A stretch of 64,000 nucleotides of DNA from Natronomonas salinimetallica (GCF_013839515.1 NZ_JACDNQ010000011.1:1-64000), one strand, 5' to 3'. Numbered from the stretch's first letter, positions 36,048-45,525 are shown. The notes: generated from the sequence alone by a model not told the origin. A program made the numbers and translations.

Positions 36048-37004
36048 TCACGCCTCCCGCAACACGTCACGCCGGAGCAGCCCGTAGACGTATCCAAGCC
36101 CGACCGCCCCCGTAAACGCGACCATCGCGCCGACCCGTTTGAGCTCCGGGACCGACGGCCCGAGGACGCCCGCCTCGAGCCGGGACGGGATGCGCTCCGT
36201 GAGCAGCCGTTTCAAGAACGCGCTCTCGTTGCCCTGGCTGCCGGGATACAGGATCGCCAGCACGCGCTTGGAAAAGCCCTGCCAGAAGGAACGAAACAGC
36301 AGCCACCGGAAGTCGCCGCGGTACGCAAAGAGCTTGTGGTGGACGACGGCGTCCTCCGTGTAGATGACGCCGTGGCCGTAGCGCTCCCGCAGCCGGATGC
36401 CGACCGGGGCCTCGTGGGCCTGGACGTGGCGATCGCCCTTCCGGCCGGTGTTCGGGTCGTAGCCGCCCACGGAGAGAAACGCCGAGCGTCGATACGAGAC
36501 GTTCGACCCGTAGGTGTTTCGCACCTCCTCGCCGTCGGTGGCGAAGCCCCGCTCCGTACAGCCGACGAGCCAGTAGAACTCCTCGGGGAAGAACTCGGGC
36601 TTGGCCGTCTGCCAGTCGGGGGCGACGTATCCCCCGGCGGCGAGCGTGTCGGTCGTCTCGTAGACGTCGACCAGCCGCTCGACCCAGTCCGGTTCGGCGA
36701 CGGCGTCGTCGTCGATGAACGCGACGACCGTCCCCGACGCCAGCCGTGCGCCCTCCGTCCGGCTGTAGGAGATGCCGCGGTTCTCCTCGTTGCAGTGGAG
36801 AACGATGTCGCCGTCGAAGCCCGCGGCGGCGTCGCTGCCGGGGCCGAAGCGCTCCCGGACGTGCTCGAACACCTCGTCGTTGCCGTCGACGACGAGAACG
36901 ACCTCCAGCTCCTCGTGGGTCTGTGCGAGCACGCTCTCGACCGCCTCGATGAAGGGCTCGAGGCGGTCCATCGCGTACGTACAGACGACGACGGAGACGT
37001 CCAT
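36048..37004 (-). CDS. GT2 glycosyltransferase, AglG/AglI-like
   Basis: A 318-residue enzyme with GT2 start DVSVVVCTYAMDRLEPFIEA, VVLVVDGND, and metal-binding IDDDAVAEPDW (about 102-112), then GYVAPDWQTAKP and YGSNVSYRR. This strongly resembles haloarchaeal AglG-type glucosyl-dolichyl-phosphate glucuronosyltransferases of S-layer N-glycosylation; the exact sugar is inferred. The C-terminal 30 residues (VGAMVAFTGAVGLGYVYGLL) form a membrane span. Convergent with the flippase gene, 41 bases between stops. Confidence 0.85.
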   Translation of the reverse strand: MDVSVVVCTYAMDRLEPFIEAVESVLAQTHEELEVVLVVDGNDEVFEHVRERFGPGSDAAAGFDGDIVLHCNEENRGISYSRTEGARLASGTVVAFIDDDAVAEPDWVERLVDVYETTDTLAAGGYVAPDWQTAKPEFFPEEFYWLVGCTERGFATDGEEVRNTYGSNVSYRRSAFLSVGGYDPNTGRKGDRHVQAHEAPVGIRLRERYGHGVIYTEDAVVHHKLFAYRGDFRWLLFRSFWQGFSKRVLAILYPGSQGNESAFLKRLLTERIPSRLEAGVLGPSVPELKRVGAMVAFTGAVGLGYVYGLLRRDVLREA

Positions 37005-37080
37005 TACTCGACCGGTTCAACGCCGCCGGGAATAAGCATTCTGAACCCGAGAAGGGAGCCCCCGGCGGCGGTCTCGGCGG

Positions 37081-37413
37081 CTACCCGAGATCGAGTTCGC
37101 TCTCGCCGGCGAGGATCCGATAGCTTTCGAGCGTCCCGGCCATCGGTGGCGCGTCCTCGTCGTCCTTTCTCTGCGTGCCGTAGTCCATCCACCGGCCCCC
37201 GGAGTAGCTGTACATCTCGAAGGCATCGTCCGTCTCGATCACGATGTCCACGACGGGCGTCTCGGGGGCGTCCGCCGGGACCGTCGCCGACCGAACCGCG
37301 CTGTCGGCGTCCATCACCCACACGGCGAGTCCGTCCGCGCCGAGTCGGTCCGCGGCCTCCGCCTCGGAGAGCGGCCCGTCCGGCCAGCCGTCCGCGGGTT
37401 TCGGTTGTTCCAT
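37081..37413 (-). CDS. Conserved haloarchaeal hypothetical protein (110 aa)
   Basis: A 110-residue acidic soluble protein. It begins with a proline-rich segment, then LSEAEAADRLGADGLAVWVMD, a short beta-rich core (VDIVIETDDAFEMYSYSGG) and a polar tail. I recognise no named domain. Same strand as, and 67 bases after, the large histidine kinase gene, so possibly in its transcript. Confidence 0.65.
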   Translation of the reverse strand: MEQPKPADGWPDGPLSEAEAADRLGADGLAVWVMDADSAVRSATVPADAPETPVVDIVIETDDAFEMYSYSGGRWMDYGTQRKDDEDAPPMAGTLESYRILAGESELDLG

Positions 37414-37476
37414 ACGGGCGGTACGTTCCCCACGGACAAAGGCGTTCGTGGCGGCGGTCGCGTCCGGGCCGGACGG

Positions 37477-40400
37477 CTACGCGATCGGCAACTCGACGAC
37501 GAACACCGCCCCCTCGCGGTCGTCGCCCCCCGTGGAATCCCGTTCGCCCCCGTCTTCGACGCGGACCTCGCCGCCGTAGCGGCCGACGAGCGTCTCGACG
37601 AGATACAGCCCGAGCCCCGTTCCCTCGCTGTCGAGCCCCATCTCGCCCTGTTCGAAGATCCGCTCCCTTCGCGCCTCCGAGATCCCCGGCCCGTTGTCGG
37701 CGACCCGTACGGCCACGGCCTCGTCGCCGCAGGTCGCCGATACGACCACCTCGGGGACGTCCTTGTCGTTGTGCTGGATCGCGTTGGACAGCAGGTTCCG
37801 GAACACCGATTCCAACATATCGTCGGCACACACCGTGACGTCCGGAATCGACCCATCGACCCGCACTATCGCGTGCTCGTAGTTCGAGCGAACGTCGTCG
37901 ATCTCGGCTTCGAGCACGGAACGAAGCGGCACCGGACGGTGCTCGGCGTCGGCCTGGAGCATCACCTGGGTTACGTCCCGTGCGGTCGTGGTGATGCCGA
38001 CCGCGTCACGGGCCGCTTCGAGTATCTGCTCGAGGTACGCCTCGCCGTCCGCGTCGACGTATGCCCCCAGCATGTCGGCGTAGGCCAACACGAGCTGGAG
38101 GTCGTTGCGAATGTCGTGGCGGACGGCCTGGTTGAGCACTTCGAGGCTGTCGCGCTGTTCTTCGAGCCGTCTCTCGTACTCCTTGCGTTCGGTCACGTCA
38201 CGGCCGTATCCGAGGACGACCGTCTCGCCGCTTTCCGGGAGTTCGTACGGGATCTTCGTCGTTTCGAGTATGCGGGTCTCGCCGTCGACGGTCGTCAGTT
38301 CCTCGGTGACGTTCATCGATTCGCCGGACTCGATGACCTCGATGTCGTCTTCGTGGAACGCTTCGGCCTCCTCGAGGTTCGGGATCACCGCCGACTCCGA
38401 GGCCCCCTCGATGGCTTCGGGCGTCGAGCCGTACGCCTCGGCGGTCGCCTCGTTCGCCAGCAGGTACTCGCCCTCGCGGTTCTTCAAGAAGAGCAGGTCC
38501 GGCACGAGGTCGATGATGTGTCGGAGTTCCTCTCGGGTCCGCTCGAGTACCCGCTCGTACTCCTTGCGCTCGGTCACGTCGATGTGGACGCCCACGGCAC
38601 GGACCGGCTCACCGTTCCCGTCGCGGTCGACGATCCTGCCGACGTCCCGGATCCACTTCCAGTCGCCGTCGGCCGTCCGCATCCGGTGTTCGGTGTCGTA
38701 GTAGTCGGTCTCGCCTGCGATGTGTGCGTCGAGGGCCGCCTCGACATCGTCAACATCGTCGGGATGGACGCGTTTCTCCCAGGCGTCGAGGTGGGGCTCG
38801 ATCTCATCGAGCGAGTAGCCAAGCATCTGCGCCCACTGTTCGTTGAATTCCATCTCGTCCGTGGTCATATCCCAGTCCCAGATACCCAGGTTCGCCCCCT
38901 CGACCGCGAGCTCGAGGCGCTCTTTGACCTCACGGAGCTCTCGCTCCCGTTCTTTTTGCTCCGTGATGTCGCGGACGACACAGACCAACGCCCCGTCCCC
39001 CACGCTCGTCAGCGACAGTTCCTGTGGAAACGTCGTTCCGTCCGCCCGGAGCCCGGTCGCCTCCCCCCGCCATTCTCCGGTCTCCTCGAGTGCGGGCAGG
39101 GCCGTCGACTCCAGTCGCTCGATCTCGTCGTCGGTATAGAGCATCCGCCACGTGTTCCCGATCAGCGCGTCCGGGTCGTCGTATCCGTAGACCGCAGCGT
39201 GGGCCTGGTTCGCGTAGACGTAGTGGTTTCCCTCGTCGATGATCGCCATGCCGTCCATCGACGCCTCCATCGCCTCCGCCCGTTCGAGTACTTCCCTGGC
39301 CCGCTTGCGGTCCGTGATGTCGACGTAGAGCGCGTGGGTGCCGACGATCTCGCCGTCGTCGCTTCGACGCGGTGTCGCCTGGAGAAGCGTGACCAGCCGT
39401 TCGCCCTCCGCCGTGACGAACGCGCGTTCTTGGGGGGTGAACTCCCCCTCGAGCGCCCGTTCGTACCCGCCCTCGTCGAGCAGCCGCTGTACCGACTCGT
39501 CGGTGTACAGCTCCGCGAGCGGCCGGTTTCGAAGCTCCGAAGCGGCGTATCCGAGTGTTTCGGCGAACCGCCGGTTGCAGTCCTCGATGACCGGTTCGCC
39601 GCCCGACTCGCGCGTGAACGCCATCATCACCGGCGCGTCCTCGAACAGCTCGCGGTACTGCGATTCGTACCGCTGTTGGATGCGAATTCGGTGGTACGCG
39701 TGTGCGATGGTCTCGGCGAACTCCCCGAGCAACGACCGCTCGTCGGCGTCGAACGCCGCCGGACGGTCCGAATAGACGTTCAATACCCCATGGAAGGATC
39801 CGTCGTATTCGATCGGCACGGCGGCGCTGGAGCGATACCCCCGTTCGAGCGCGTCCTCACGCCACGGACCGTATGCGGGGTTTTCGGCGATGTGTTGGAC
39901 CACCTGGATCGAGCGCGTCTTGACCGCCTTCCCGGTCGGTCCCTGCCCGGTCGCGCTGTCGTCGACGGTGATCTCGACCTCGTCGAGATAGTCGGAATCC
40001 CGCCCGGCCGACGCCCGCGGCCGTATCCGATCGCGGTCGGTGTCGACGGTCCCGATCCACGCGAACACGTAGGGATCGGCTTCGGCAAGCCGCTCGCAGA
40101 CCCTGGTTTCGACCTCCTCGCGGGTCCTCGCCCGGACGAGGTCGGATTGGATGTCCCTGACGAGGTCGGCGACGCGCTCGTACTCACTCGCCTGTCGCGT
40201 CTCGCTCGCGGCGACGATCCGCTGTGCGAGTGCTTCGAAATGGGCGGCCGAATCGTCCCTTCGCACGTAATCCGTGGCGTTCTCGGAGATCGCTTCGGAT
40301 GCGACCGCCTCCGAACCGTCCCCCGTGTACAGAATAAACGGCACATCGGGCCGCCGGTCTCGGACCTCCGACAGAAGCGCCAGCCCGTCTATGCCGGACT

Positions 40401-40578
40401 CCCCGTGGTCCGAGAGCACACAGTCGACCGGCTGGCGGCGCAGGTGTTCGAGCGCGTCCTCGGCCGTCGCGACCGGCGTGACGTCGAGTCGGTCGTCCGC
40501 CCGTTGGAGCTTCTCGACCGTCTCTGCCCCAGTGCCGGATCCGTCGTCGACGGTTAGTACCTGGATCCGATCCGCCAT
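37477..40578 (-). CDS. Receiver-GAF-multi-PAS hybrid histidine kinase
   Basis: A 1033-residue soluble sensor kinase. Order: receiver domain (1-125) with acceptor Asp57 (VLSDHGESG); GAF domain (about 135-305); four PAS/PAC units (about 308-430, 432-550, 555-690, 690-800), each ending in a DITDRKR/DVTERKEYER-type linker; HisKA phosphorylation site AVRHDIRNDLQL; and HATPase with N box NLLSNAIQHND and G boxes VADNGPGI and GTGLGLYLVE. No membrane span, so the signal is intracellular (redox, light or gas are usual for PAS/GAF). No response regulator is adjacent except its own receiver. Confidence 0.92.
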   Translation of the reverse strand: MADRIQVLTVDDGSGTGAETVEKLQRADDRLDVTPVATAEDALEHLRRQPVDCVLSDHGESGIDGLALLSEVRDRRPDVPFILYTGDGSEAVASEAISENATDYVRRDDSAAHFEALAQRIVAASETRQASEYERVADLVRDIQSDLVRARTREEVETRVCERLAEADPYVFAWIGTVDTDRDRIRPRASAGRDSDYLDEVEITVDDSATGQGPTGKAVKTRSIQVVQHIAENPAYGPWREDALERGYRSSAAVPIEYDGSFHGVLNVYSDRPAAFDADERSLLGEFAETIAHAYHRIRIQQRYESQYRELFEDAPVMMAFTRESGGEPVIEDCNRRFAETLGYAASELRNRPLAELYTDESVQRLLDEGGYERALEGEFTPQERAFVTAEGERLVTLLQATPRRSDDGEIVGTHALYVDITDRKRAREVLERAEAMEASMDGMAIIDEGNHYVYANQAHAAVYGYDDPDALIGNTWRMLYTDDEIERLESTALPALEETGEWRGEATGLRADGTTFPQELSLTSVGDGALVCVVRDITEQKERERELREVKERLELAVEGANLGIWDWDMTTDEMEFNEQWAQMLGYSLDEIEPHLDAWEKRVHPDDVDDVEAALDAHIAGETDYYDTEHRMRTADGDWKWIRDVGRIVDRDGNGEPVRAVGVHIDVTERKEYERVLERTREELRHIIDLVPDLLFLKNREGEYLLANEATAEAYGSTPEAIEGASESAVIPNLEEAEAFHEDDIEVIESGESMNVTEELTTVDGETRILETTKIPYELPESGETVVLGYGRDVTERKEYERRLEEQRDSLEVLNQAVRHDIRNDLQLVLAYADMLGAYVDADGEAYLEQILEAARDAVGITTTARDVTQVMLQADAEHRPVPLRSVLEAEIDDVRSNYEHAIVRVDGSIPDVTVCADDMLESVFRNLLSNAIQHNDKDVPEVVVSATCGDEAVAVRVADNGPGISEARRERIFEQGEMGLDSEGTGLGLYLVETLVGRYGGEVRVEDGGERDSTGGDDREGAVFVVELPIA

Positions 40579-40630
40579 TACCTCGTGGTGACACGAGAAA
40601 TTGATGAGTCTTTTGATGCGGTACTGCCGG

Positions 40631-40639
40631 TTAGTATTT
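40631..40639 (+). promoter_or_regulatory. TATA-like box before the DUF5788 gene
   Basis: TTAGTATTTTAC is centred about 30 bases before GTG 40665 in the divergent gap with the kinase gene; it supports the GTG start and a leaderless mRNA. Confidence 0.55.
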
Positions 40640-40664
40640 TACCCTCCGCCCCGGAGAGGCGGAC

Positions 40665-41102
40665 GTGCAGGAGTACGAGCGCAAACAGCTCCTCGAACGG
40701 ATCGGTCGGGAGGGATCGACGCTCGGCGTCGACATCCCCGAGCGGATCGAGATCCAGGGCGAGGAGATACGTCTCCGGGAGTTCGTCTTCGAAATCAAGC
40801 GCCGGGAGACGGTCCCGCCGGGCGAACGCGACCGCGTCGAGCGGGCCAAACGCAACCTGCGGCGCGAACGCCTCGAACGAAAGGAACTGATCGAGGCCGG
40901 CGAGATCGACTTCGAGGCGGGTGAACGGGCCGCCGGCGTCATCATCGGTATCGACCGGGCCCTGGAGGCCCTCGAGACCCTCGGCTCCGAAAGCGTCGCC
41001 CGGGAGGCCGAGCGGAGCGAAACCGCGGACACGAAACGCTGGATGGACTTCCTCAAGAAGGCGCTCGGACAGGACGACGGGCCGGAGGTGCGGGGACGGT
41101 GA
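40665..41102 (+). CDS. DUF5788-like haloarchaeal protein
   Basis: A 145-residue charged, mostly helical protein (QEYERKQLLERIGREGSTLGVDIPERIEI; LREFVFEIKRRETVPP), which I recognise as the haloarchaeal DUF5788 family, function unknown. It begins with GTG. Followed 40 bases later by polX on the same strand, so probably an operon of DUF5788, polX and the Mut7-C gene; a role in nucleic-acid metabolism is a guess from that company. Confidence 0.75.
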   Translation: MQEYERKQLLERIGREGSTLGVDIPERIEIQGEEIRLREFVFEIKRRETVPPGERDRVERAKRNLRRERLERKELIEAGEIDFEAGERAAGVIIGIDRALEALETLGSESVAREAERSETADTKRWMDFLKKALGQDDGPEVRGR

Positions 41103-41142
41103 TCCGGGACCCGCGGACGGACGCGACGAGCGGGGGACGCCG

Positions 41143-42885
41143 ATGAACCACAATGCCGCCGTCGCCGACCGACTGGAGGAGATGGCGGCTCACCTCGAGG
41201 CGCGCGACGTCGAGTACAAACCGAACGCCTACCGCCGGGCGGCCGATAGCGTCCGAAGCAACGCCGTCTCCGTCGACCGCCTCCACGCCGAGGGCGGCGA
41301 GGACGCCATCGCCGAGATCGACGACGTCGGCGAGGCGATCGCCGCGAAGACGGCGGAGTACGTCGAGACCGGAACGATCGGGGAACTCGAAGAGCTCCGC
41401 GAGGGCCTCCCCGTCGAGATGGACGCCCTGACGGCCGTCGAGGGCATTGGTCCCAAGACCGTCGCCTCGCTGTACGACGCCCTCGGCATCGAGACCCTGG
41501 ACGACCTCGAGGCGGCCGCCGAGGCCGGGGAGATCCGGACGGTGAAGGGCTTCGGCGCGAAGACGGAGTCGAACATCCTCGAAAACATCCCCTTCGCCAG
41601 GGAGGCCAGGGCCCGGAGCCTGCTCGGGGACGCCCGCCCCGTCGCCGATCGTCTCGTCGCCTTCTTCGAGAGCCACGACGCGGTCGAAGCCGTCGAGACG
41701 GCCGGGTCGATCCGGCGGTGGCGGCCGACGATCGGCGACGTCGACGTGTTGGTGGCCAGCGAGGCGGGCGAACGCGTCGTCGACCTGTTCGCCTCCTGGG
41801 AAGGGGCCGACTCGGTGATCGAAGCCGGGAGCAACAAGGCCTCGGTCCGCGCCGAGGGCGAACGCGTCGACCTCCGCGTCGTGGTCCCGGGGGAGTTCGG
41901 CGCGGCCCTGCAGTACTTTACGGGCAGCAAAGACCACAACGTCGCGCTCAGGAACCGCGCGATCGGGATGGGGCTGAAGGTCAACGAGTACGGCGTCTTC
42001 GACGTCTCCGGGGTCGACGATCCCGACGGCGGCCAACGCGTCGGCGACCGGGTCGCGGGCGAAACCGAGGCGGACGTCTACGACGCCGTCGGGCTGTCGT
42101 TCGTCCCACCGGACCTGCGCGAGGACCGCGGCGAGATCGAACGGGCGGCCGAGGACGCCCTCCCGACACTCGTGGAGACGGCCGACGTCCGCGGGGACCT
42201 CCACCTCCATACGACCGCCTCCGACGGCTCGGCGACGGTCGAGGAGATGGTCGAGGCCGCCGCGGAGTACGGCCACGAGTACGTCTCCGTCGCCGATCAC
42301 GCCACCGGGCCGGGGATGGTCGGCGGCGTCGGGCTGGACGACGACGGGCTGTTGGCCCACGCGGACGCGATCCGGGCGGCCGACGACGACGCGTCGATCG
42401 ACGTCCTCGCCGGGGTCGAGGCGAACGTCGGATCGGACGGCTCGATCAGCGTCGGCGATGACGTCCTCGACGCGCTCGATTGCGTGGTCGCCTCGCCGCA
42501 CAGCGCCCTCGACGGCGACGGCACCGACCGACTCGTCGCCGCGGCCGAACACCCCGCGGTCGATATCCTCGGCCATCCGACCGGCCGGCTGTTGAACCAG
42601 CGCCCCGGCCACGACGTCGACATCGAGCGGCTCGCGGCCGCGGCGGCGGCGCACGGAACGGCCCTGGAGATCAACGCCGACCCCCGGCGGCTGGACCTCG
42701 GGTCGAGACGGGTCAAGGCCGCGATCGAGGCCGGTGCGACGGTCGTGATAAACACCGACGCGCACGGGACGGGCGCCTACGCGAACGCGCGTTTCGGCGT
42801 CCACACCGCCCGTCGCGGGTGGGCGGAACCGGCCGACGTGTTGAACTGCCGGGACGCGGCGGGCGTTCGGGCGTTTCTCGGATGA
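41143..42885 (+). CDS. polX: DNA polymerase/3'-5' exonuclease PolX
   Basis: A 580-residue family X polymerase fused to a PHP phosphoesterase. N-terminal 8-kDa-like and helix-hairpin-helix units (VEGIGPKTVASLYDALG; VKGFGAKTESNIL) bind DNA; the palm carries GSIRRWRPTIGDVDVLV with the metal-binding aspartates; the PHP domain starts at His354-x-His356 (GDLHLHTTASDG) and continues with VADHATGPG and INTDAHGTG. This architecture fills gaps and trims ends in base-excision repair. The stop overlaps the next start by ATGA. Start ATG 41143 gives the family N-terminus. Confidence 0.96.
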   Translation: MNHNAAVADRLEEMAAHLEARDVEYKPNAYRRAADSVRSNAVSVDRLHAEGGEDAIAEIDDVGEAIAAKTAEYVETGTIGELEELREGLPVEMDALTAVEGIGPKTVASLYDALGIETLDDLEAAAEAGEIRTVKGFGAKTESNILENIPFAREARARSLLGDARPVADRLVAFFESHDAVEAVETAGSIRRWRPTIGDVDVLVASEAGERVVDLFASWEGADSVIEAGSNKASVRAEGERVDLRVVVPGEFGAALQYFTGSKDHNVALRNRAIGMGLKVNEYGVFDVSGVDDPDGGQRVGDRVAGETEADVYDAVGLSFVPPDLREDRGEIERAAEDALPTLVETADVRGDLHLHTTASDGSATVEEMVEAAAEYGHEYVSVADHATGPGMVGGVGLDDDGLLAHADAIRAADDDASIDVLAGVEANVGSDGSISVGDDVLDALDCVVASPHSALDGDGTDRLVAAAEHPAVDILGHPTGRLLNQRPGHDVDIERLAAAAAAHGTALEINADPRRLDLGSRRVKAAIEAGATVVINTDAHGTGAYANARFGVHTARRGWAEPADVLNCRDAAGVRAFLG

Positions 42886-43382
42886 CCGGCGGAGTCCCCA
42901 CGGGCGAGGGCGGGGGCGGGGAGACGCCGATCCGACCCGAGACCGACCGGCTGCTGCTCGACGTCATGCTCGGTACGCTCGCCGTCTACCTCCGGGTCTG
43001 TGGATACGATACGGCCTACGCCCTCGACCGCGGGATCGAGTCCGACGACCGCCTCGCCGCCCTCGCCGAGGCGGAGCGCCGACGGCTCCTCACCCGTGAC
43101 GTCGAGTTGGCCGACCGCGTCGAGGGGGCGATCCTGCTCACGGAACGGGACGTCGAGGCGCAGGTGGCCGAACTCCGGCGGGCGGGCGTCGAACTCACCC
43201 CCGAGGAGGAGCCCTCCTACTGCGGGCGGTGTAACGGCCGGCTCCGGGAGGTCCCCCCGGACGCCGACACGCCCGAGTACAGCCCGGATCCCGACGAAAC
43301 CGACTGCTGGCGCTGTCGGTCCTGCGGACAGCTGTTCTGGAAGGGAAGCCACTACGAACGGATGACGTCGGTACTGTCGTGA
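42882..43382 (+). CDS. Mut7-C RNAse-domain protein
   Basis: A 166-residue protein: a PIN-like Mut7-C fold (LLLDVMLGTLAVYLRVCGYDTAYA, then LTRDVELADRV and ILLTERD) followed by a zinc ribbon (CGRCNGRL...CWRCRSCGQLFWKGSHY). Mut7-C proteins are predicted RNases. It overlaps polX by ATGA, so translated with it. The end of the gene is followed after one base by the direct repeat TCA and an inverted-repeat element. Confidence 0.9.
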   Translation: MTGGVPTGEGGGGETPIRPETDRLLLDVMLGTLAVYLRVCGYDTAYALDRGIESDDRLAALAEAERRRLLTRDVELADRVEGAILLTERDVEAQVAELRRAGVELTPEEEPSYCGRCNGRLREVPPDADTPEYSPDPDETDCWRCRSCGQLFWKGSHYERMTSVLS

Positions 43383-43383
43383 C

Positions 43384-43496
43384 TCATACTGTCGGACGTA
43401 ATTTCGTGAATACCTGAATCGTTCAGATAGACGAAACCGTACTGTGACACGACGCTCAGAGATTTTCGATTCAAGTAGTTACGTCCGACAGTATCA
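43384..43496. mobile_element. Short inverted-repeat element, class A (copy 1)
   Basis: A 107-bp element at 43387-43493 between direct repeats TCA (43384-43386 and 43494-43496). Termini TACTGTCGGACGTAA and its complement match over 15 bases; a second paired part (TACCTGAATCG/CGATTCAAGTA) follows after an internal loop ATTTCGTGAA. Same length and structure as the copy at 52907-53013. It begins one base past the Mut7-C stop codon. Confidence 0.92.
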
Positions 43497-43531
43497 GACG
43501 GATCGTCGTCGCGCTACGACAACAGCCCGTC

Positions 43532-44482
43532 TCACGTATTCGGCGACCACTCGACGCAGGCCTCCATGTCGTCCATCGGCTCGTCGTAAAACCCACAGTA
43601 GGGGACGAGCGCCTCCTCCTCCGTTCGGACGTACCGAAAGTGCGCGCAGTTGCCGCAGTAGCGGTCGCTCATCGGTGCCGACGGCTCCTCGTCGAGGAAC
43701 TCCGCGTCGTCGGAAACGCCCGGCTCCCGTATCGAGGCGGCGTCGGTACCCCCGTCGGTCGGACTCGGGGTCGGGCCGGCCGATCCGTCGGTCTGACCTG
43801 CCGTCCTGTCGGTCCGGGACCGGTCGCCGTCGGCTCCCGACGCCGACCGATCGCTGGCGGCCGTCCGTTCTCCCGACGACGGGCGGTTCGTCTGTGTCTC
43901 GGCCTCGCCGTCCGGCGTGGCACCGAACGTTCCGATCCCGCTGAGCCGACCGCGTAGCTCCTCGTTCGAGACCTCGACGATCCGGGTTTCGCCCCCCTTC
44001 GTGATCTCGAGCGACACCGTGCCGCCGGGATCGTTGCGTGCTTTGAAGCTCGCAACGGCGCTGAACAGACACCAGCTCGTGACGATCGCGCCGACGAAGT
44101 ACGTCGCCGAGACGACGAGCGTCATCGTCGTATCGCCCGAGCCGCCGACCCAATCGACCGGGTACCAGCGGGCGAACATCCCGACGCCGGCCAGACAGAC
44201 GACTGCCCCGACCGCGGCGGCCGACTGGAGTCGGCGCGAGGCCCTCGGCAACGCGACCACGGTCCCGAAGAGGACCGCCGGGAGCCCGATCCCGCCCAGT
44301 ACGCCGGCCAGTTCGCGCGACTGATACTGCCCGAGCCCGAGAGACGAGCCGACCCCGGTCGACGCGACGACGAGGCCGGTCGTGACGAGTACGGCCCCGA
44401 TCCCGAACAACGCGACACCAGCGTACAGCCGCCGGAGGCCGGCCCCACCGCCCCCCCTGTAGACCTCCGTGAGGCTAGCCAT
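43532..44482 (-). CDS. Haloarchaeal membrane protein with C-terminal Cys motif
   Basis: A 316-residue protein: four hydrophobic spans in the first 140 residues (LRRLYAGVALFGIGAVLVTTGL on), then a cytosolic beta segment VSLEITKGGETRIVEVS, a long Ser/Thr/Asp/Gly-rich disordered region, and a C-terminal cluster RYCGNCAHFRYVR...PYCGFYDEPMDDMEACVEW with four Cys, as in zinc or iron-sulfur binding CGNC proteins. I recall it as a DUF7139 family; function unknown. Start ATG 44482 (MASLTEVYRGG). Confidence 0.75.
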   Translation of the reverse strand: MASLTEVYRGGGGAGLRRLYAGVALFGIGAVLVTTGLVVASTGVGSSLGLGQYQSRELAGVLGGIGLPAVLFGTVVALPRASRRLQSAAAVGAVVCLAGVGMFARWYPVDWVGGSGDTTMTLVVSATYFVGAIVTSWCLFSAVASFKARNDPGGTVSLEITKGGETRIVEVSNEELRGRLSGIGTFGATPDGEAETQTNRPSSGERTAASDRSASGADGDRSRTDRTAGQTDGSAGPTPSPTDGGTDAASIREPGVSDDAEFLDEEPSAPMSDRYCGNCAHFRYVRTEEEALVPYCGFYDEPMDDMEACVEWSPNT

Positions 44483-44570
44483 ACGGGACGTACTTCGCCG
44501 ACCCACAAAACACTATGTCAGACGGGCGCAAGACGGATCGCCGTTCGACCGCTACGGATCGGGGTGCGCG

Positions 44571-44672
44571 CCGCACGGATCGCCGTTCGACCGCCGCGCG
44601 CCGCACGGATCGCCGTTCGACCGCCGCGCGCCGCACGGATCGCCGTTCGACCGCCGCGCGCCGCACGGATCG
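44571..44672. repeat. Tandem array, 30-bp unit
   Basis: Three identical 30-bp units (starting CCGCACGGATCGCCGTTCGA) at 44571-44660 plus 12 bases of a fourth; a diverged unit is upstream (44530-44560). It lies between the divergent start at 44482 and the 3' end of the pantoate ligase gene, ending 11 bases from that stop codon. Confidence 0.95.
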
Positions 44673-44682
44673 ACACGACGGG

Positions 44683-45423
44683 TCAAACGTCTCGGATCCG
44701 TTCTTCGGCGGCCGCGAGGGCGTCCTCGGGGTCGAACGAGTCGACGATCGCATCCAGCGTCCCGTCGTCGGCGTCGGCCAACTCAACCGCGTGTTCGATC
44801 ATGTTCGGCACCGCCCGGATCAGGTTGTCGACGATCGGCACCGCCGCCGACCGCGCCGACCGCGACATCGGGTTGAGGTCGACGACGAGTTCCGTTTTGC
44901 CCATCGCGGCGAGCGCCTCGGCGCGGTCGCCGTCCTCGAGCGGCACCAACACGACGTCCGCCGCCCCGATCCCGTCGGCATCGACCTTCGCGCGCTCGTG
45001 GTCGAGACCGGGGATCCGGCCGTCCGCCGTCGATCCCTTGACGGTTTCGGCCCCGTGTTCGCGGAGGTGTGTCTCGATCCGTCCGATCCGTTCGTCGGTC
45101 CGGTTGAAGAGGTTGACCTCGACGTCGGCACCGGTCGCCTGGGCCAGGGCGACGATCTCACCCGGCGCGAGCGCGGCGACGTTGCCGTTGACCGACAACA
45201 CCGGGTGGTCGGCGCGGAGCAGGTGGGCGGCGGCGACGCGTTCGGCGTCGTCGGCGCTGGGGATCGTCTCCTCCCCGAGCAGGTAATCGAACGCCTCGCC
45301 GCGACCCTGCGCGATGAGTCCCTGCCTGGACGTGAGCCCACGGTCGACGCCCGCCTCGATGCGATGTCGCGTCAGAAGCGACTCGTATCTGGGATGCGAT
45401 TCCGGGATCTCCGGGCCGGTCAT
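44683..45423 (-). CDS. 4-phosphopantoate--beta-alanine ligase
   Basis: A 246-residue archaeal phosphopantothenate synthetase. Diagnostic stretches: IPESHPRYESLLTRHRIEAGV, GLIAQGRGEAFDYLLGE, LSVNGNVAALAPGEIV, and DLNPMSRSARSAAVPIVDNL. In archaea this enzyme joins 4-phosphopantoate to beta-alanine with ATP, replacing bacterial pantothenate synthetase, and works after pantoate kinase in coenzyme A synthesis in the cytosol. Monocistronic here. Confidence 0.95.
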   Translation of the reverse strand: MTGPEIPESHPRYESLLTRHRIEAGVDRGLTSRQGLIAQGRGEAFDYLLGEETIPSADDAERVAAAHLLRADHPVLSVNGNVAALAPGEIVALAQATGADVEVNLFNRTDERIGRIETHLREHGAETVKGSTADGRIPGLDHERAKVDADGIGAADVVLVPLEDGDRAEALAAMGKTELVVDLNPMSRSARSAAVPIVDNLIRAVPNMIEHAVELADADDGTLDAIVDSFDPEDALAAAEERIRDV

Positions 45424-45525
45424 ACCCCTCGTGGGGCGTCATCGACCAAAAGGCTCCCGTTCGTCGACGCTGCGGTCGCCGTTCGAACCCGCCGGCTTTA
45501 ATCGCCGCCGCCGACAGTCCCCGAC

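Noticed and set aside
43384-43496. Interpretation as a bidirectional terminator
   Set aside because: A direct TCA repeat at both sides and a 107-bp homologue elsewhere with its own TGA repeat show a mobile element; terminator function is still possible as a side effect.
45478-45500. GTTCGAACCC resembling a tRNA T-loop
   Set aside because: No acceptor stem, anticodon arm or D-arm can be folded around it; it lies in the promoter of the 68-residue gene.
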